Of a stretch of 64,000 nt of DNA, positions 50,813 to 59,117 are shown piece by piece. The DNA lies in contig NZ_CP069526.1 of NCBI RefSeq assembly GCF_016889705.1, positions 9,452,001 through 9,516,000 on the forward strand, read 5' to 3'. How positions within the stretch are numbered: position 1 is the first letter of the stretch; the number at the start of each line of letters is the position of its first letter. The notes under the pieces are model-generated. The model was not told the origin of the DNA. It did not search any database and saw only the letters and a list, made by a program, of their open reading frames with translations. The stretch is from Amycolatopsis sp. FDAARGOS 1241. Its GTDB lineage: Bacteria; Actinomycetota; Actinomycetes; Mycobacteriales; Pseudonocardiaceae. The translations under genes and the position numbers were made by a program.

Positions 50813-51630
50813 GGGATGCGCGCCACCCCGGCGAGCGACGTGGAGTGCACGGCCGTCAGCGGGGCGAGGCGTGGGCCGTCCGGCCACCACAAGTGGGGGT
50901 GGGTCAGGCCGGGAGGCAGCAGCTCGAGTCCGGTGAACAGCGACGCGATCTCGGCACGCGTGCGGTAGCGCGTGTCGAGGCCGGTGCCCGCGAACCGGGT
51001 CTCCAGTGAGGTCGCCAGTTCGGCGGCCTCACTGCCGTCTGCGGGGTTGTGGTGGTGCAGCAGCACGAGGTAGGAGCCGGGCACCAGTGCGCCGACGTAC
51101 GACTTCACTGCCGCCTGCGCCTCGGCCAGGTCGGGGACGTGGTGCAGGACGGCGCACAGGATGAGGCCCACCGGGCGGTCGAAGTCCAGGTGGGCCACCA
51201 CGTCCGGGTGTGCCAGCGTGCGGTCGGGGGCGAGCAGGTCGGCGCCGGCCACGTGCGTGTAGTCGTTCTCCGCCAGCACGGCTCGGCCGTGGGCTTGCAC
51301 CACCGGGTCGTTGTCCACGTACACCACGTGCGCCTCGCGATTCACGCGCTGCGCGACCTGGTGCGTGTTCTCGACGGCCGGGAACCCCGAGCCGAGGTCT
51401 AGGAACTGGTCGATGCCCAGCCGGGCCGTCAGCAGTCGTACCGCCCGGACGAGCCAGTGGCGCACTTCCTGCGCCATCTTCTGCGCGTGGGGCGACAGCT
51501 CGAGGATCTGGCGCAGCACGGCGCGATCAGCGGCGTAGTGGTCTCGTCCGCCCAGCAGGGCGTCGAACACCCGGGCGTAACTCGGGCGGTCGAAGTCGAC
51601 CGGCTCGAGGTGTTCTTCCACAGGCGGCAC
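50809..51630 (-). CDS. SAM-dependent methyltransferase (DUF574 type)
   Basis: A 273-residue protein of the actinobacterial DUF574/Methyltransf_19 family. SYARVFDALLGGRDHYAADR is the family's N-terminal signature, FLDLGSGFPAVENTHQVAQ the SAM site, HVVYVDNDPVV motif II, and LCAVLHHVPD motif IV-like. The natural substrate is unknown; the family is expanded in Streptomyces and relatives. The N-terminal helix begins MPPVEEHLEPVDFDRP. It overlaps the small membrane gene end by 4 bp. Confidence 0.88.
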   Translation of the reverse strand: MPPVEEHLEPVDFDRPSYARVFDALLGGRDHYAADRAVLRQILELSPHAQKMAQEVRHWLVRAVRLLTARLGIDQFLDLGSGFPAVENTHQVAQRVNREAHVVYVDNDPVVQAHGRAVLAENDYTHVAGADLLAPDRTLAHPDVVAHLDFDRPVGLILCAVLHHVPDLAEAQAAVKSYVGALVPGSYLVLLHHHNPADGSEAAELATSLETRFAGTGLDTRYRTRAEIASLFTGLELLPPGLTHPHLWWPDGPRLAPLTAVHSTSLAGVARIP

Positions 51631-51714
51631 CTACCGGGGAAGACGATCAGGACGCGCTCAGCTTAGGGGATCGTCCGCACCCCGCGTAGGCGGCCGTGCC
51701 ACGAGAGTGAGGGC

Positions 51715-52296
51715 TCAGCCGAGGGCCGCGCGGGCGGCTGCGGCTCCGTTCCACCGCCAGGCCCGGATCCCGACGGCGCGCGCTCCCTCCACATTGGACT
51801 CACGGTCGTCGAAGAACAGGCACTCCTCGGGCCGTGCCCCGAGCTTTGCCAGCAGGAGCCGGAAGATCTCCTCGTCCGGCTTCGCGCACTTCACGTCGCC
51901 GGAGAAGAGCGTGAGGCGGAAGAGCTTCGCCCACTCCTGCTCGCGCACCCAGCGGCCGAAGGACGCCGGTGCGTTGGACAGCAGTGCCAGCGCTGCCCCG
52001 GCTTCCGCCAGGCCTTCGAGCAGTTCGAGCGAAGACGGCGCGAGGTTGGACCACCCGGCGACGTCGATGGCCGTGAGCTCCTCGGACATCGCGCCGGTCA
52101 CGTGCGCGCCCACGCGGTCGCCGATCGACGTCCAGTACGCCAGATCGCTCGACCCGCGGTCGTACGCGTCGCGCACGCCCCAGTACACGGGCTCGAACTC
52201 TTCGGACGCGACGCCCATCGTGGCCGCGAGCTTCGGCAGCGCGGTGGTGCGCGTGCAGAGCACCTCGCCGTAGTCGAACACGGTCCAGTGGGTCAC
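51715..52296 (-). CDS. HAD-family hydrolase
   Basis: A 193-residue HAD-IA-like protein. Motif I reads VFDYGEVL (Asp nucleophile followed by Tyr-Gly where many HADs have a second Asp, as in the FDxGGVL subgroup). LLSNAP is motif II, and FFDDRESNVEGARAVG is motif IV binding Mg. Between motifs II and IV lies KCAKPDEEIF, with the conserved Lys (motif III). Typical substrates are phosphorylated metabolites. GTG 52296 overlaps the threonine aldolase stop (GTGA), so the two are translated together. Confidence 0.88.
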   Translation of the reverse strand: MTHWTVFDYGEVLCTRTTALPKLAATMGVASEEFEPVYWGVRDAYDRGSSDLAYWTSIGDRVGAHVTGAMSEELTAIDVAGWSNLAPSSLELLEGLAEAGAALALLSNAPASFGRWVREQEWAKLFRLTLFSGDVKCAKPDEEIFRLLLAKLGARPEECLFFDDRESNVEGARAVGIRAWRWNGAAAARAALG

Positions 52297-53312
52297 CGGG
52301 TACCGGCCTTGATGCGGTGCAGGGCCTCGTCGACAGCGGTCGGCGCGAGGTCGCGGTGCAGCACGAACCGCACCTTGCCGGCCATCGGCAGCGCCTGGAT
52401 GCCGAGTGAGCCCAGCCAGTCGAGCGCCGTGCGCAGGTCCGGGACTTCGGCCAGCACGATGTTGGTGTCGGGCGTGTCGACGCCCCAGCCGTGCCCGGCG
52501 AGCCCGGCGGCGAGGCGGCGCGCGTGCTCGTGCGTTTCGGCCAGCTCGTCGACGTTCTCCAGCGCGACCAGGCACGCCGCGGCGAGGACGCCGCCCTGGC
52601 GCACGCCGCCGCCGAGCATCTGGCGCATGCGCCGCGCCCGTTCCACGAACTCGGCGCTGCCCGTGACGACCGAGCCGACCGGCGCGCCGAGGCCCTTGCT
52701 GAAACACGCCGACACGCTGTCGACACCCACCGTCAGCGCGGCCGGCGGCACACCGAGCGCGACGGACGCGTGCCAGATGCGGGCGCCGTCGAGGTGGACC
52801 TTGAGCCCGGCTTCCTTCGCGACGGCCACGAGCTGGGCGTGCTCGTCGGGCGGGGTGACGGCGCCACCGGCCGCGTTGTGCGTGTTCTCCAGGCACAGCA
52901 GCGTGGTGCGCAGCGTGAAATACGGGCCGGGCGTGCCGATGGCGGCTCGGAGCAGTTCGGGCGTGCAGCGGCCCGGGCCGGCGTCGTGCTCCAGGATGTC
53001 GGGCATCCCGCCGGCGAGCCACGCGGCGGAGCCGAGCTCGTTGGTGAGCACGTGGGCACCGCGCGTCGCGAGGAACCGGTCGCCGCGCTCGAGGTGCACG
53101 GACAGGGCGATCAGGTTCGCCATGGTCCCGCTCGGGGTCCACAGCGCGGCGGGCATGCCGAGCAGCTCGGCGACGCGCTCCTCGAGCTTCGCGATGGTGG
53201 GGTCGGTGCCGATCACGTTGTCGTCGACTTCGGCCTCGGCCATGGCGGCGCGCATGCGCTGATCCGGGCGGGTGACGGTGTCGGAGCGAAAATCGAGGAG
53301 GGTGGAGGTCAC
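52293..53312 (-). CDS. ltaE: Low-specificity threonine aldolase (beta-eliminating lyase fold)
   Basis: A 339-residue PLP enzyme that cleaves threonine/allo-threonine into glycine and acetaldehyde. DFRSDTVTRPDQRMRAAM opens the family; TPSGTMANLIAL near residue 60, ENTHNAAGG near 142 and VHLDGARIW near 172 line the site, with the PLP-Lys in SACFSKGLGAPVGS near 207. RFVLHRDL is the substrate-side C-terminus. It leads a two-gene unit with the HAD gene. The reaction is expected by family. Confidence 0.9.
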   Translation of the reverse strand: MTSTLLDFRSDTVTRPDQRMRAAMAEAEVDDNVIGTDPTIAKLEERVAELLGMPAALWTPSGTMANLIALSVHLERGDRFLATRGAHVLTNELGSAAWLAGGMPDILEHDAGPGRCTPELLRAAIGTPGPYFTLRTTLLCLENTHNAAGGAVTPPDEHAQLVAVAKEAGLKVHLDGARIWHASVALGVPPAALTVGVDSVSACFSKGLGAPVGSVVTGSAEFVERARRMRQMLGGGVRQGGVLAAACLVALENVDELAETHEHARRLAAGLAGHGWGVDTPDTNIVLAEVPDLRTALDWLGSLGIQALPMAGKVRFVLHRDLAPTAVDEALHRIKAGTR

Positions 53313-53448
53313 GCGGCGATCACATCACACCGCCACCCGCGCGATCAACGGCGCCGGGGGTGGAGGGAATCACCGGTCTCGTGCAACCGTGGACGCCCCC
53401 GGTTCCGTCATCCAGGGCGGACAGTAGAAGAGCGGAGCAGCAGACCGC

Positions 53449-53958
53449 GTGGACCAGCGCGACGAACAGGAGTTCGCGGAGTACTTCTCCGCGAAGCGTG
53501 ACGCCGTGCGCCGGACCGCGTACCTGCTCTGTGGCGATTGGCACAAGGCTGACGACCTCGCCCAGACGGCGTTCGTCGCCCTGCACCGGAGGTGGAAGAA
53601 GATCAGGGACCGCGCGGCGACCGACGCGTACGTGCGCAAGACGCTCGTACGTGCCGTCATCGACGAGTCGCGGCGGCCGTGGCGGCGGGAGTGGCAGACC
53701 GAGGTGCTGCCCGAGCCGGCGTCGGACGACCCGGGGCTCGCCGAGCGCATCGCCACGCGGGAAGACCTGCTCGCCGCGCTGAAGGAGGTGCCGCCAAAGC
53801 AGCGCGCGGTGCTCGTGCTGCGTTTCTTCGAAGGTTTGGACGTGACGGCGGCGGCGAAGGTGCTGGGCTGCAGCGAGGGCAACGTGAAGAGCCAGACCGC
53901 GCGCGGGCTGGCGAACCTGCGACAGGTACTGGACCGGGAGGTGGAGACGAATGGATGA
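53449..53958 (+). CDS. SigE-family RNA polymerase sigma factor
   Basis: A 169-residue sigma factor with region 2 (FAEYFSAKRDAVRRTAYLLCGDWHKADDLAQTAFVALHRRW) near residues 10-55 and region 4 (LPPKQRAVLVLRFF-like: VPPKQRAVLVLRFFEGLDV, then SEGNVKSQTARGLANL) near residues 110-160. It starts at GTG 53449. Its stop lies inside the next gene, whose product has one membrane helix, so that product is likely its anti-sigma partner. SigE-family factors of this size often control exported or stress functions. Confidence 0.88.
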   Translation: MDQRDEQEFAEYFSAKRDAVRRTAYLLCGDWHKADDLAQTAFVALHRRWKKIRDRAATDAYVRKTLVRAVIDESRRPWRREWQTEVLPEPASDDPGLAERIATREDLLAALKEVPPKQRAVLVLRFFEGLDVTAAAKVLGCSEGNVKSQTARGLANLRQVLDREVETNG

Positions 53959-54643
53959 GCGCGACCTCGAGTCGATGTTCTCCGGCGCTCCCGGTGACGT
54001 GCCGCCCCCGACGTTCGACGTCGACGACGTCGTGCGCGAATCCAAGCGCCGGACACTGCGGCGGCGCAACCGCATCGCTGCTGGTGGGGCCGCGGTCGCG
54101 CTGGCCGCGGTGGGCTTCGGGACGTTCGGCCTCGTGGCCGGGAAGCCCGATTCGGGTGCGGTGATGAATTCGGCCGCCGGGCCCGTGCAACCCAGCGCGT
54201 CGGCTCTGCGTCCTTTGGGTACTGGGGAGGGGAATGACTTCCCGGCTCCGCCGTCTCGGCAGGGAGACAGCGAAGACGGGAGGACCGGCCCTCGGGTCGA
54301 AGGCGCCTCCGGGTGCACGGTGGACTGGGAGCTCGCCACAGCCCTCGCTGGCGAGCTCCCAGGCCACTTCTCCGCCGCCAACGCCTCTCCGGGCAGCGCC
54401 TGTACGACGGGCGCGCTGGGCGCCGGGTTCCCGGTTCCCGACGGGATGATCTCGGCCGCCGTCTTCCCGCGCGGCGCTTCGGTCACGGTGCCCGCCCAGC
54501 CGGCGGGTGCGGTCACGGCGCGTGCCGCCACCGGTACGGGTGGGACCCTTGTGCTGGTGAGCGTTCCGGGTACTTCCGGGCAACCCGCTCCGTACGCAGG
54601 TGACTTGGGGCGGTTCCTGGCGTCACTGGCCCCCCGGTTCTGA
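53951..54643 (+). CDS. Membrane-anchored putative anti-sigma factor
   Basis: A 230-residue protein that overlaps the sigma gene by 8 bp. A short cytosolic region of about 45 residues (ERDLESMFSGAPGDVPPPTFDVDDVVRESKRR) precedes one transmembrane helix near residues 45-65 (IAAGGAAVALAAVGFGTFGLVAG). The outer part is Gly/Pro-rich with a small domain carrying a Cys pair (GCTVDW and SACTTG). The order matches ECF sigma/anti-sigma pairs; no zinc HxxxCxxC motif is present, so it is not the ZAS type. Sensor role is inferred. Confidence 0.7.
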   Translation: MDERDLESMFSGAPGDVPPPTFDVDDVVRESKRRTLRRRNRIAAGGAAVALAAVGFGTFGLVAGKPDSGAVMNSAAGPVQPSASALRPLGTGEGNDFPAPPSRQGDSEDGRTGPRVEGASGCTVDWELATALAGELPGHFSAANASPGSACTTGALGAGFPVPDGMISAAVFPRGASVTVPAQPAGAVTARAATGTGGTLVLVSVPGTSGQPAPYAGDLGRFLASLAPRF

Positions 54644-54680
54644 CGGGCCCCCGACGCCGCGGCTGGCAGAATGACCGGCC

Positions 54681-55289
54681 ATGACGGCAGCAGCCACCAC
54701 CCCCAAGGGCGAGCGCCGGCGAGCGACGCTCGTCGAAGCCGCAGCGGAGCTGCTCGCCGAAGGCGGGTTCGACGCCGTGCGCCACCGCGCCGTCGCCGAA
54801 CGGGCCGGCCTGCCACTCGCGTCGACGACGTACTACTTCGATTCGCTCGAAGACCTGGTGACCGCCGCGGTCGAACACCACTCGCAGGTGGAGCTCGCCA
54901 ACGGGCGCCAGCAGCTGGAGGAACTGGCCACCCGCAACCGCGGCGTGCAGGCCACGGTGGAGCTCGTGCTGGACCTCCTGCTCGGCCCGCCCAGCGGCGA
55001 CCCGGAGGCCGACGCCGAAGCCGTGCTGCTGCGCTACGAACGCCTGGTGGCCACCGGGCGGCGGCCGTACCTGCGCCCGTTGATGCGGACGTTGTCCGAC
55101 CAGCTCAACGAGCTGCTCCTGGCGATCTTCGCCCGCTCCGGCACCCCCGTGACCCCGGCGGAGCTCGAAAAGCTGGTCGCCCTGGTCGACGGGGCGGTCG
55201 TGAACGCGCTCATCGCCATCGACCCGGCCCCCCGCGCCGCCGCGGCGCGGATGCTGCAGGCGGCGCTGGCGGAACCCCGCTCGGAGTGA
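54681..55289 (+). CDS. TetR-family regulator
   Basis: A 202-residue TetR-type repressor. The helix-turn-helix spans about residues 12-58 (RATLVEAAAELLAEGGFDAVRHRAVAERAGLPLASTTYYFDSLEDLV), the usual start with TYYFDS for the recognition helix. The ligand-binding domain (YERLVATGRRPYLRPLMRTLS...) is helical and typical of TetR_C. No target gene is adjacent on either side; the next region is the tandem repeat. The ligand is unknown. Confidence 0.9.
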   Translation: MTAAATTPKGERRRATLVEAAAELLAEGGFDAVRHRAVAERAGLPLASTTYYFDSLEDLVTAAVEHHSQVELANGRQQLEELATRNRGVQATVELVLDLLLGPPSGDPEADAEAVLLRYERLVATGRRPYLRPLMRTLSDQLNELLLAIFARSGTPVTPAELEKLVALVDGAVVNALIAIDPAPRAAAARMLQAALAEPRSE

Positions 55290-55369
55290 GCCATGCGGCG
55301 ACGGCGGTGTACGCGCACTGTCAGACCCGACGCACAGCTGAGCTTCGACGAGGCGCGAATCCGCTGGCC

Positions 55370-55721
55370 GTCCGGCGCGGACACCCTCCGCCCGGCGCGG
55401 ACACCCTATGCCCGGCGTGGCCGCGGCCCGTCTGGCGTGGATGCGGCCCGTCTAGCGTGGATGCGGCCCGTCTGGCGTGGATGCGGCCCGTCTGGCGTGG
55501 ATGCGGCCCGTCTGGCGTGGCCGCCGCCGGTCCGGTGTGGCCGCCGCCCGTCCGCCTCGGATATAGCTCGTCTGGCGTGGATGCAGCCCGTCCGGCTCGG
55601 ATACAGCGCGCCCCACGGACGCCCCGTCTGGCGTGGATGCAGCCCGCCCGGCTCGGATACAGCGCGCCCCACGGACGCCCCGTCTGGCGTGGATGCAGCC
55701 CGCCCGGCTCGGGCACAGCCC
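55370..55721. repeat. 20-bp-period tandem repeat array with a 56-bp higher-order unit
   Basis: Fifteen 20-bp units of the type GTCTGGCGTGGATGCGGCCC run from 55370 with graded divergence. From 55570, pairs of units are joined with a 16-bp spacer GCCCCACGGACGCCCC into 56-bp blocks: 55570-55625 and 55626-55681 are nearly identical, followed by a partial third. As 20 is not a multiple of 3, a 20-residue motif appears in every frame and long frames are open on both strands. No start or ribosome site supports translation. It follows the TetR gene and is not a CRISPR (no unique spacers). Confidence 0.9.
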
Positions 55722-56024
55722 CCGGCACGGAAACACCCCCGCCCTCCCCGAGGGGGGCGTCCCCACGTCCATTCTATCGGCCGACCCCGACAAACCTCGG
55801 TGACTGCGACCAAAAGCCGGCGTTCCTGTGGATAGCCGCGGAGGCTGTGGACAACCGCGGTTCGTGGCAACGAAATCGTGCTTGGTGTGGTACGAGTCGT
55901 CGCGATCGGTCGCGAATCCGTTGTCCCCGTCGAGGGACCGCGGCAGCCGGGGTGCCGACCGGCAGTGCCAGAGAACTCCGACCGGTTCGGCTGATCCGGT
56001 CGCTCGCAGCCGGCGCGCCGATGC
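55722..56024. other. Gap with two DnaA-box-like sites
   Basis: No gene is supported. TGTGGATAG (55827-55835) and TGTGGACAA (55846-55854) lie 10 bp apart in the same direction; the second is the exact complement of the Streptomyces DnaA box TTGTCCACA, the first matches eight of nine bases. It is too far from dnaA-type genes to be oriC, but DnaA boxes away from oriC can act as titration or reactivation sites. It ends at the 3' end of the GntR gene. Confidence 0.5.
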
Positions 56025-56762
56025 TCAGTGCCGCGACTTCTTCGCCCGGTCCAAGTCGTCGCGGGACTTCGTCACGAGGGCGAACATGGCGCTCTCCGCG
56101 GCCGCCGGGTCGCGGGCGGTGATGGCGTCCAGGACCTTGCGGTGGCTGGGGACCGGGTTGTCGGACGGGCCCGAGCCGTGGACGAGTTTGTCGCGTTCGG
56201 CGAGGCCGATGGCGATGACGCGTTCGACCTGGAGGAGGAAGTTGTTGTGCGTGGCGGCCATCAGGGCGCGGTGGAAGGTCAGGTCGGCGCGGACGCTGGC
56301 CTCCGGGTCGTCGCCGGCGGTGGTCATCTCCTCCAGCGCGGTGCGCAGGGCGGCCAGGTCTTCGTCCCCGGCGCGTTCGGCGGCGATGCGCGCGGCGGCG
56401 GGTTCCACGACGGCGCGGACTTCCGTCAGCTCGTCGAGCAGGCCCGGGTTGTCGCTGGCCGCGGTCTGCCAGCGCATGACGTCGGCGTCGAGCACGTTCC
56501 ACTGGTCGCGGGGCTGCACGAAGGTCCCGCGCTTCTGCCGCGCGTCGATCATGCCCTTGGCGGCCAGCACTTTCAGCGCCTCGCGCAGCGCGGTGAGGCT
56601 GATGTCCAGCTCTTCGCGCAGCGCGGGCAAGTCCAGCACTGTGCCCTCGCCCCATTCGTCCGAAAGGATCCGGGCGGCGAGCGTTTCCACGGTCTGGCCG
56701 TGCAGACCGCGGGGCCGGTGTTCGGTCAATGTGGATCCCCTCAGTCGGTACTGCGTAGTCAT
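56025..56762 (-). CDS. GntR-family (FadR/FCD) regulator, DgoR-like by context
   Basis: A 245-residue regulator. The N-terminal winged helix (LAARILSDEWGEGTVLDLPALREELDISLTALREALKVLAAKGMID) lies at about residues 25-75. The FCD effector domain has the usual LLDELTEVRAVVEPAAARIAAERAG, the metal-binding DLTFHRALMAATHNN (His) and VPSHRKVLDAI (His). It is divergent from the ABC importer genes and is expected to bind the palindrome in the 131-bp gap. The setting with lactonase, KDPGal-type aldolase and sugar kinase suggests a sugar-acid effector, like E. coli DgoR (inferred). Confidence 0.88.
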   Translation of the reverse strand: MTTQYRLRGSTLTEHRPRGLHGQTVETLAARILSDEWGEGTVLDLPALREELDISLTALREALKVLAAKGMIDARQKRGTFVQPRDQWNVLDADVMRWQTAASDNPGLLDELTEVRAVVEPAAARIAAERAGDEDLAALRTALEEMTTAGDDPEASVRADLTFHRALMAATHNNFLLQVERVIAIGLAERDKLVHGSGPSDNPVPSHRKVLDAITARDPAAAESAMFALVTKSRDDLDRAKKSRH

Positions 56763-56783
56763 CCTACCTCGGACCCGATTACG

Positions 56784-56796
56784 TCATAAATTATGA
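56784..56796. promoter_or_regulatory. Operator for the GntR regulator, with promoter
   Basis: TCATAA-a-TTATGA has perfect 6-bp arms around one base, AT-rich in a GC-rich background, and the look of an FCD-GntR operator. TTGACA (56804-56809), a consensus -35, lies 8 bp further toward the importer genes; its -10 is weak. The site lies between regulator and importer and likely controls both. Confidence 0.6.
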
Positions 56797-56893
56797 ATAC
56801 ATCTTGACAGCTGCCACCACGGTTGCAAGTCTGTGCCAGCAGTCACTCCCCCGAAGGGGAGCGACGCTCCATTCAGACAAAGGGGTCACCGCG

Positions 56894-58201
56894 ATGACGA
56901 CTGCAGAAGGCCTGTCCCGCCGTCATTTCTTGCGCAACGCCGGCCTCGTCGGCCTGGGCGCGCTCGGTTCGAGCAGCTTCCTCGCCGCGTGCGCCACCTC
57001 GGCCTCCAACGGCCCGGTGAAACAGGCCGCCGGTGCGGTCACCGTCCAGTCCAACCTCTCGTCGCCGCAGGCGAAGGTCGCCATCGAGGCGCTCGCCAAG
57101 GCGTTCAGCGACAAGGGCGGGGCGAAGGCGACGGTCAACACGGTCGCGTCGGAGACGTTCCGCACGCAGCTGCCGAGCTACCTGACCTCGGCGAACCCAC
57201 CCGACAGCTTCACCTGGTACCCGGGTTCGCTGCTGTCCGGCTACGCCCAGAAGGGCCTGCTGCTCGACGTCGGCGACGTGTGGCAGACGATGGGCAACTA
57301 CTCCCAGGCCATGCGCACGCTCTCGGGCGACGGCGCCGGCCACCAGGTGTTCGTGCCCACGAGCTACTACTGGTGGGGCTTCTTCTATCGCAAGTCCAAC
57401 TTCGCCAAGTGGGGCGTGAAGCCGCCGACGAACTGGAGCGAGTTCCTCGCGCTGTGCGAAACGCTGAAGGGCAAGGGCATTTCGCCGATCGGCATGGGCG
57501 CGGGCGGCAACACGCAGTGGACCGCCTCGGCGTGGTTCGACTACCTCAACATCCGCATCAACGGCGCCCAGTTCCACCGCCAGCTGCTCGCCGGCAAGCA
57601 GCGCTTCGACGACCCGAAGGTCAAGAAGATCTTCGACCCGTGGCGCCAGGCGCTGCCCTACACCGACCCGAACGGCACGGCCATCGCGTTCCAGGACGCC
57701 ACCACCGTGCTGTTGCAGGGCAAGACCGGCATGGTGCTCACCGGCACCTTCTTCGCCGACGCAGCCCCGAAGGACGCCCTCGGCGACCTCGACTTCTTCC
57801 AGTTCCCCATCCTCGACCCGAGCGTGCCGGTCGCGGAGGAGGGGCCGACCGACGGCTTCTTCGCCAGCTCCCGCTCGCCCCACGTGGCCGAGGTCAAGGA
57901 GTGGTTCAAGTACGTGGCCACGGCCGAGGCGCAGGAGCTCTACATCAAGAACTCCTCCGGCACGGTGCTGCCCGCGAACCCGTCGGCCAAGGACGCCGGC
58001 ACGCCGCTGGTCCAAAAGGGACGGAAGCTGCTCAACGACGCCAAGGAGCTCACGCAGTTCTTCAACCGCGACTCCTCCGACGCGCTGCAGCCCACGGCCG
58101 ACGCCGCGCTGATCCGCTTCATCCAGAAGCCCAACGAGCTCGACTCGATCCTGAGCGACTGGCAGACGGCCGCGCAGAAGGTCTGGCAGGGGCAGTCCTG
58201 A
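56894..58201 (+). CDS. ABC sugar-binding lipoprotein
   Basis: A 435-residue extracellular solute-binding protein (family 1). The leader carries a twin-arginine motif and a lipobox: LSRRHFLRNAGLVGLGALG then SSFLAAC, so export by Tat and lipid anchoring are likely. The mature fold includes the hinge motif TWYPGSLLSGYAQKGLLLDV, SYYWWGFFYRKSNF and TTVLLQGKTGMVLTGTFFAD, all typical of malto-, cello- and galacto-oligosaccharide binders. It leads the importer operon: binding protein, two permeases, then alpha-galactosidase. No ATPase gene is present, so a shared MsiK-type ATPase is expected. Confidence 0.9.
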   Translation: MTTAEGLSRRHFLRNAGLVGLGALGSSSFLAACATSASNGPVKQAAGAVTVQSNLSSPQAKVAIEALAKAFSDKGGAKATVNTVASETFRTQLPSYLTSANPPDSFTWYPGSLLSGYAQKGLLLDVGDVWQTMGNYSQAMRTLSGDGAGHQVFVPTSYYWWGFFYRKSNFAKWGVKPPTNWSEFLALCETLKGKGISPIGMGAGGNTQWTASAWFDYLNIRINGAQFHRQLLAGKQRFDDPKVKKIFDPWRQALPYTDPNGTAIAFQDATTVLLQGKTGMVLTGTFFADAAPKDALGDLDFFQFPILDPSVPVAEEGPTDGFFASSRSPHVAEVKEWFKYVATAEAQELYIKNSSGTVLPANPSAKDAGTPLVQKGRKLLNDAKELTQFFNRDSSDALQPTADAALIRFIQKPNELDSILSDWQTAAQKVWQGQS

Positions 58202-58202
58202 C

Positions 58203-59117
58203 ATGGCAGTGCTCGCAGCCCCGGCTGCCCCGGTGAAGCGCCGACGGCGCGCGGTCCGCCGCGTGCCGCCGGTGCTGCTCCTGTTCGTGCTCGTCCCGGT
58301 CGCCGTCGAGGGCTTCTGGGTGTTCTGGCCCGCGTTGCAGGGGTTCTACCTGTCGCTGACCAAGTGGGACGGCGTGTCCGCGCCGGAGTTCGTGGGGCTC
58401 GGCAACTACGCCGAGATGTTCACCGACGACATCTTCGGCACGGCCGCGCTCGACACCGTGATCTGGCTCGTGCTGTTCGGTGGCCTCTCGGCGGTGGGCG
58501 GGCTCGGCCTGGCCATGCTGCTGAACCGCGACCGCAAGGGTGTCGGGTTCTACCGGGCCGCGCTGTTCACGCCCGTGGTGTTCTCGCTGGTCGCGACCGC
58601 CCTGATCTGGCAGGTGATCTACCAGCCCGACGGTGTGTTCAACAAGATCCTCGGCGGCCTCGGCCTGAGCAGCTGGGAACACCCCTGGCTCGCCGACCCC
58701 AAGACGGCGCTGTACGCGGTGCTGGTGCCGGCGCTGTGGCGCCAGCTCGGCTACGTGATGGTGCTGTACCTGGCCGGACTGAAGGGCATCGACCCGGCGC
58801 TGTACGAGGCGGCCCGGCTCGACGGGGCCACGGCGTGGCAGCAGTTCCGGCACGTGACGTGGCCGCAGCTGCGCAGCGTCAACTCGGTGGTCCTGTCGGT
58901 GATCATCATCGATTCGCTGCGGTCGTTCGACGTGGTGTGGTCGATGACGAAGGGCGGGCCCTACCACTCATCTGAGCTGCTGAGCACCTACATGTACTCC
59001 ACCGCGTTCCAGTCACTTCGGCTCGGGTACGCGTCCGCGCTGGCCGTGGTGATCTTCGTCCTCGCGTTCGGCGTGATCGTGACCTACCTCGTGCGGGCGT
59101 TCCGGGAGGACCAGTGA
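58203..59117 (+). CDS. Sugar ABC transporter permease (MalF type)
   Basis: A 304-residue membrane protein with six transmembrane helices. The ABC inner-membrane EAA loop near residue 200 reads EAARLDGATAWQQFRHVTWPQL, which contacts the ATPase. The long N-terminal helix start (RRRAVRRVPPVLLLFVLVPVAVEGFWV) is usual for MalF/UgpA partners. It follows the binding protein by one base, so the genes are tightly linked. The substrate is an alpha-galactoside by context. Confidence 0.9.
   Translation: MAVLAAPAAPVKRRRRAVRRVPPVLLLFVLVPVAVEGFWVFWPALQGFYLSLTKWDGVSAPEFVGLGNYAEMFTDDIFGTAALDTVIWLVLFGGLSAVGGLGLAMLLNRDRKGVGFYRAALFTPVVFSLVATALIWQVIYQPDGVFNKILGGLGLSSWEHPWLADPKTALYAVLVPALWRQLGYVMVLYLAGLKGIDPALYEAARLDGATAWQQFRHVTWPQLRSVNSVVLSVIIIDSLRSFDVVWSMTKGGPYHSSELLSTYMYSTAFQSLRLGYASALAVVIFVLAFGVIVTYLVRAFREDQ

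Noticed and set aside
55370..55721. CRISPR array
   Set aside because: Units are contiguous and lack unique spacers; the 16-bp interposed segments are identical, and there are no cas genes.
55293..55870. Repeat-encoded proteins on both strands
   Set aside because: The frames are open only because the 20-bp repeat lacks stop codons in any phase. There is no ribosome site or coding bias.
55722..56024. Chromosome origin oriC
   Set aside because: Only two boxes, no AT-rich unwinding region and no dnaA or dnaN nearby.
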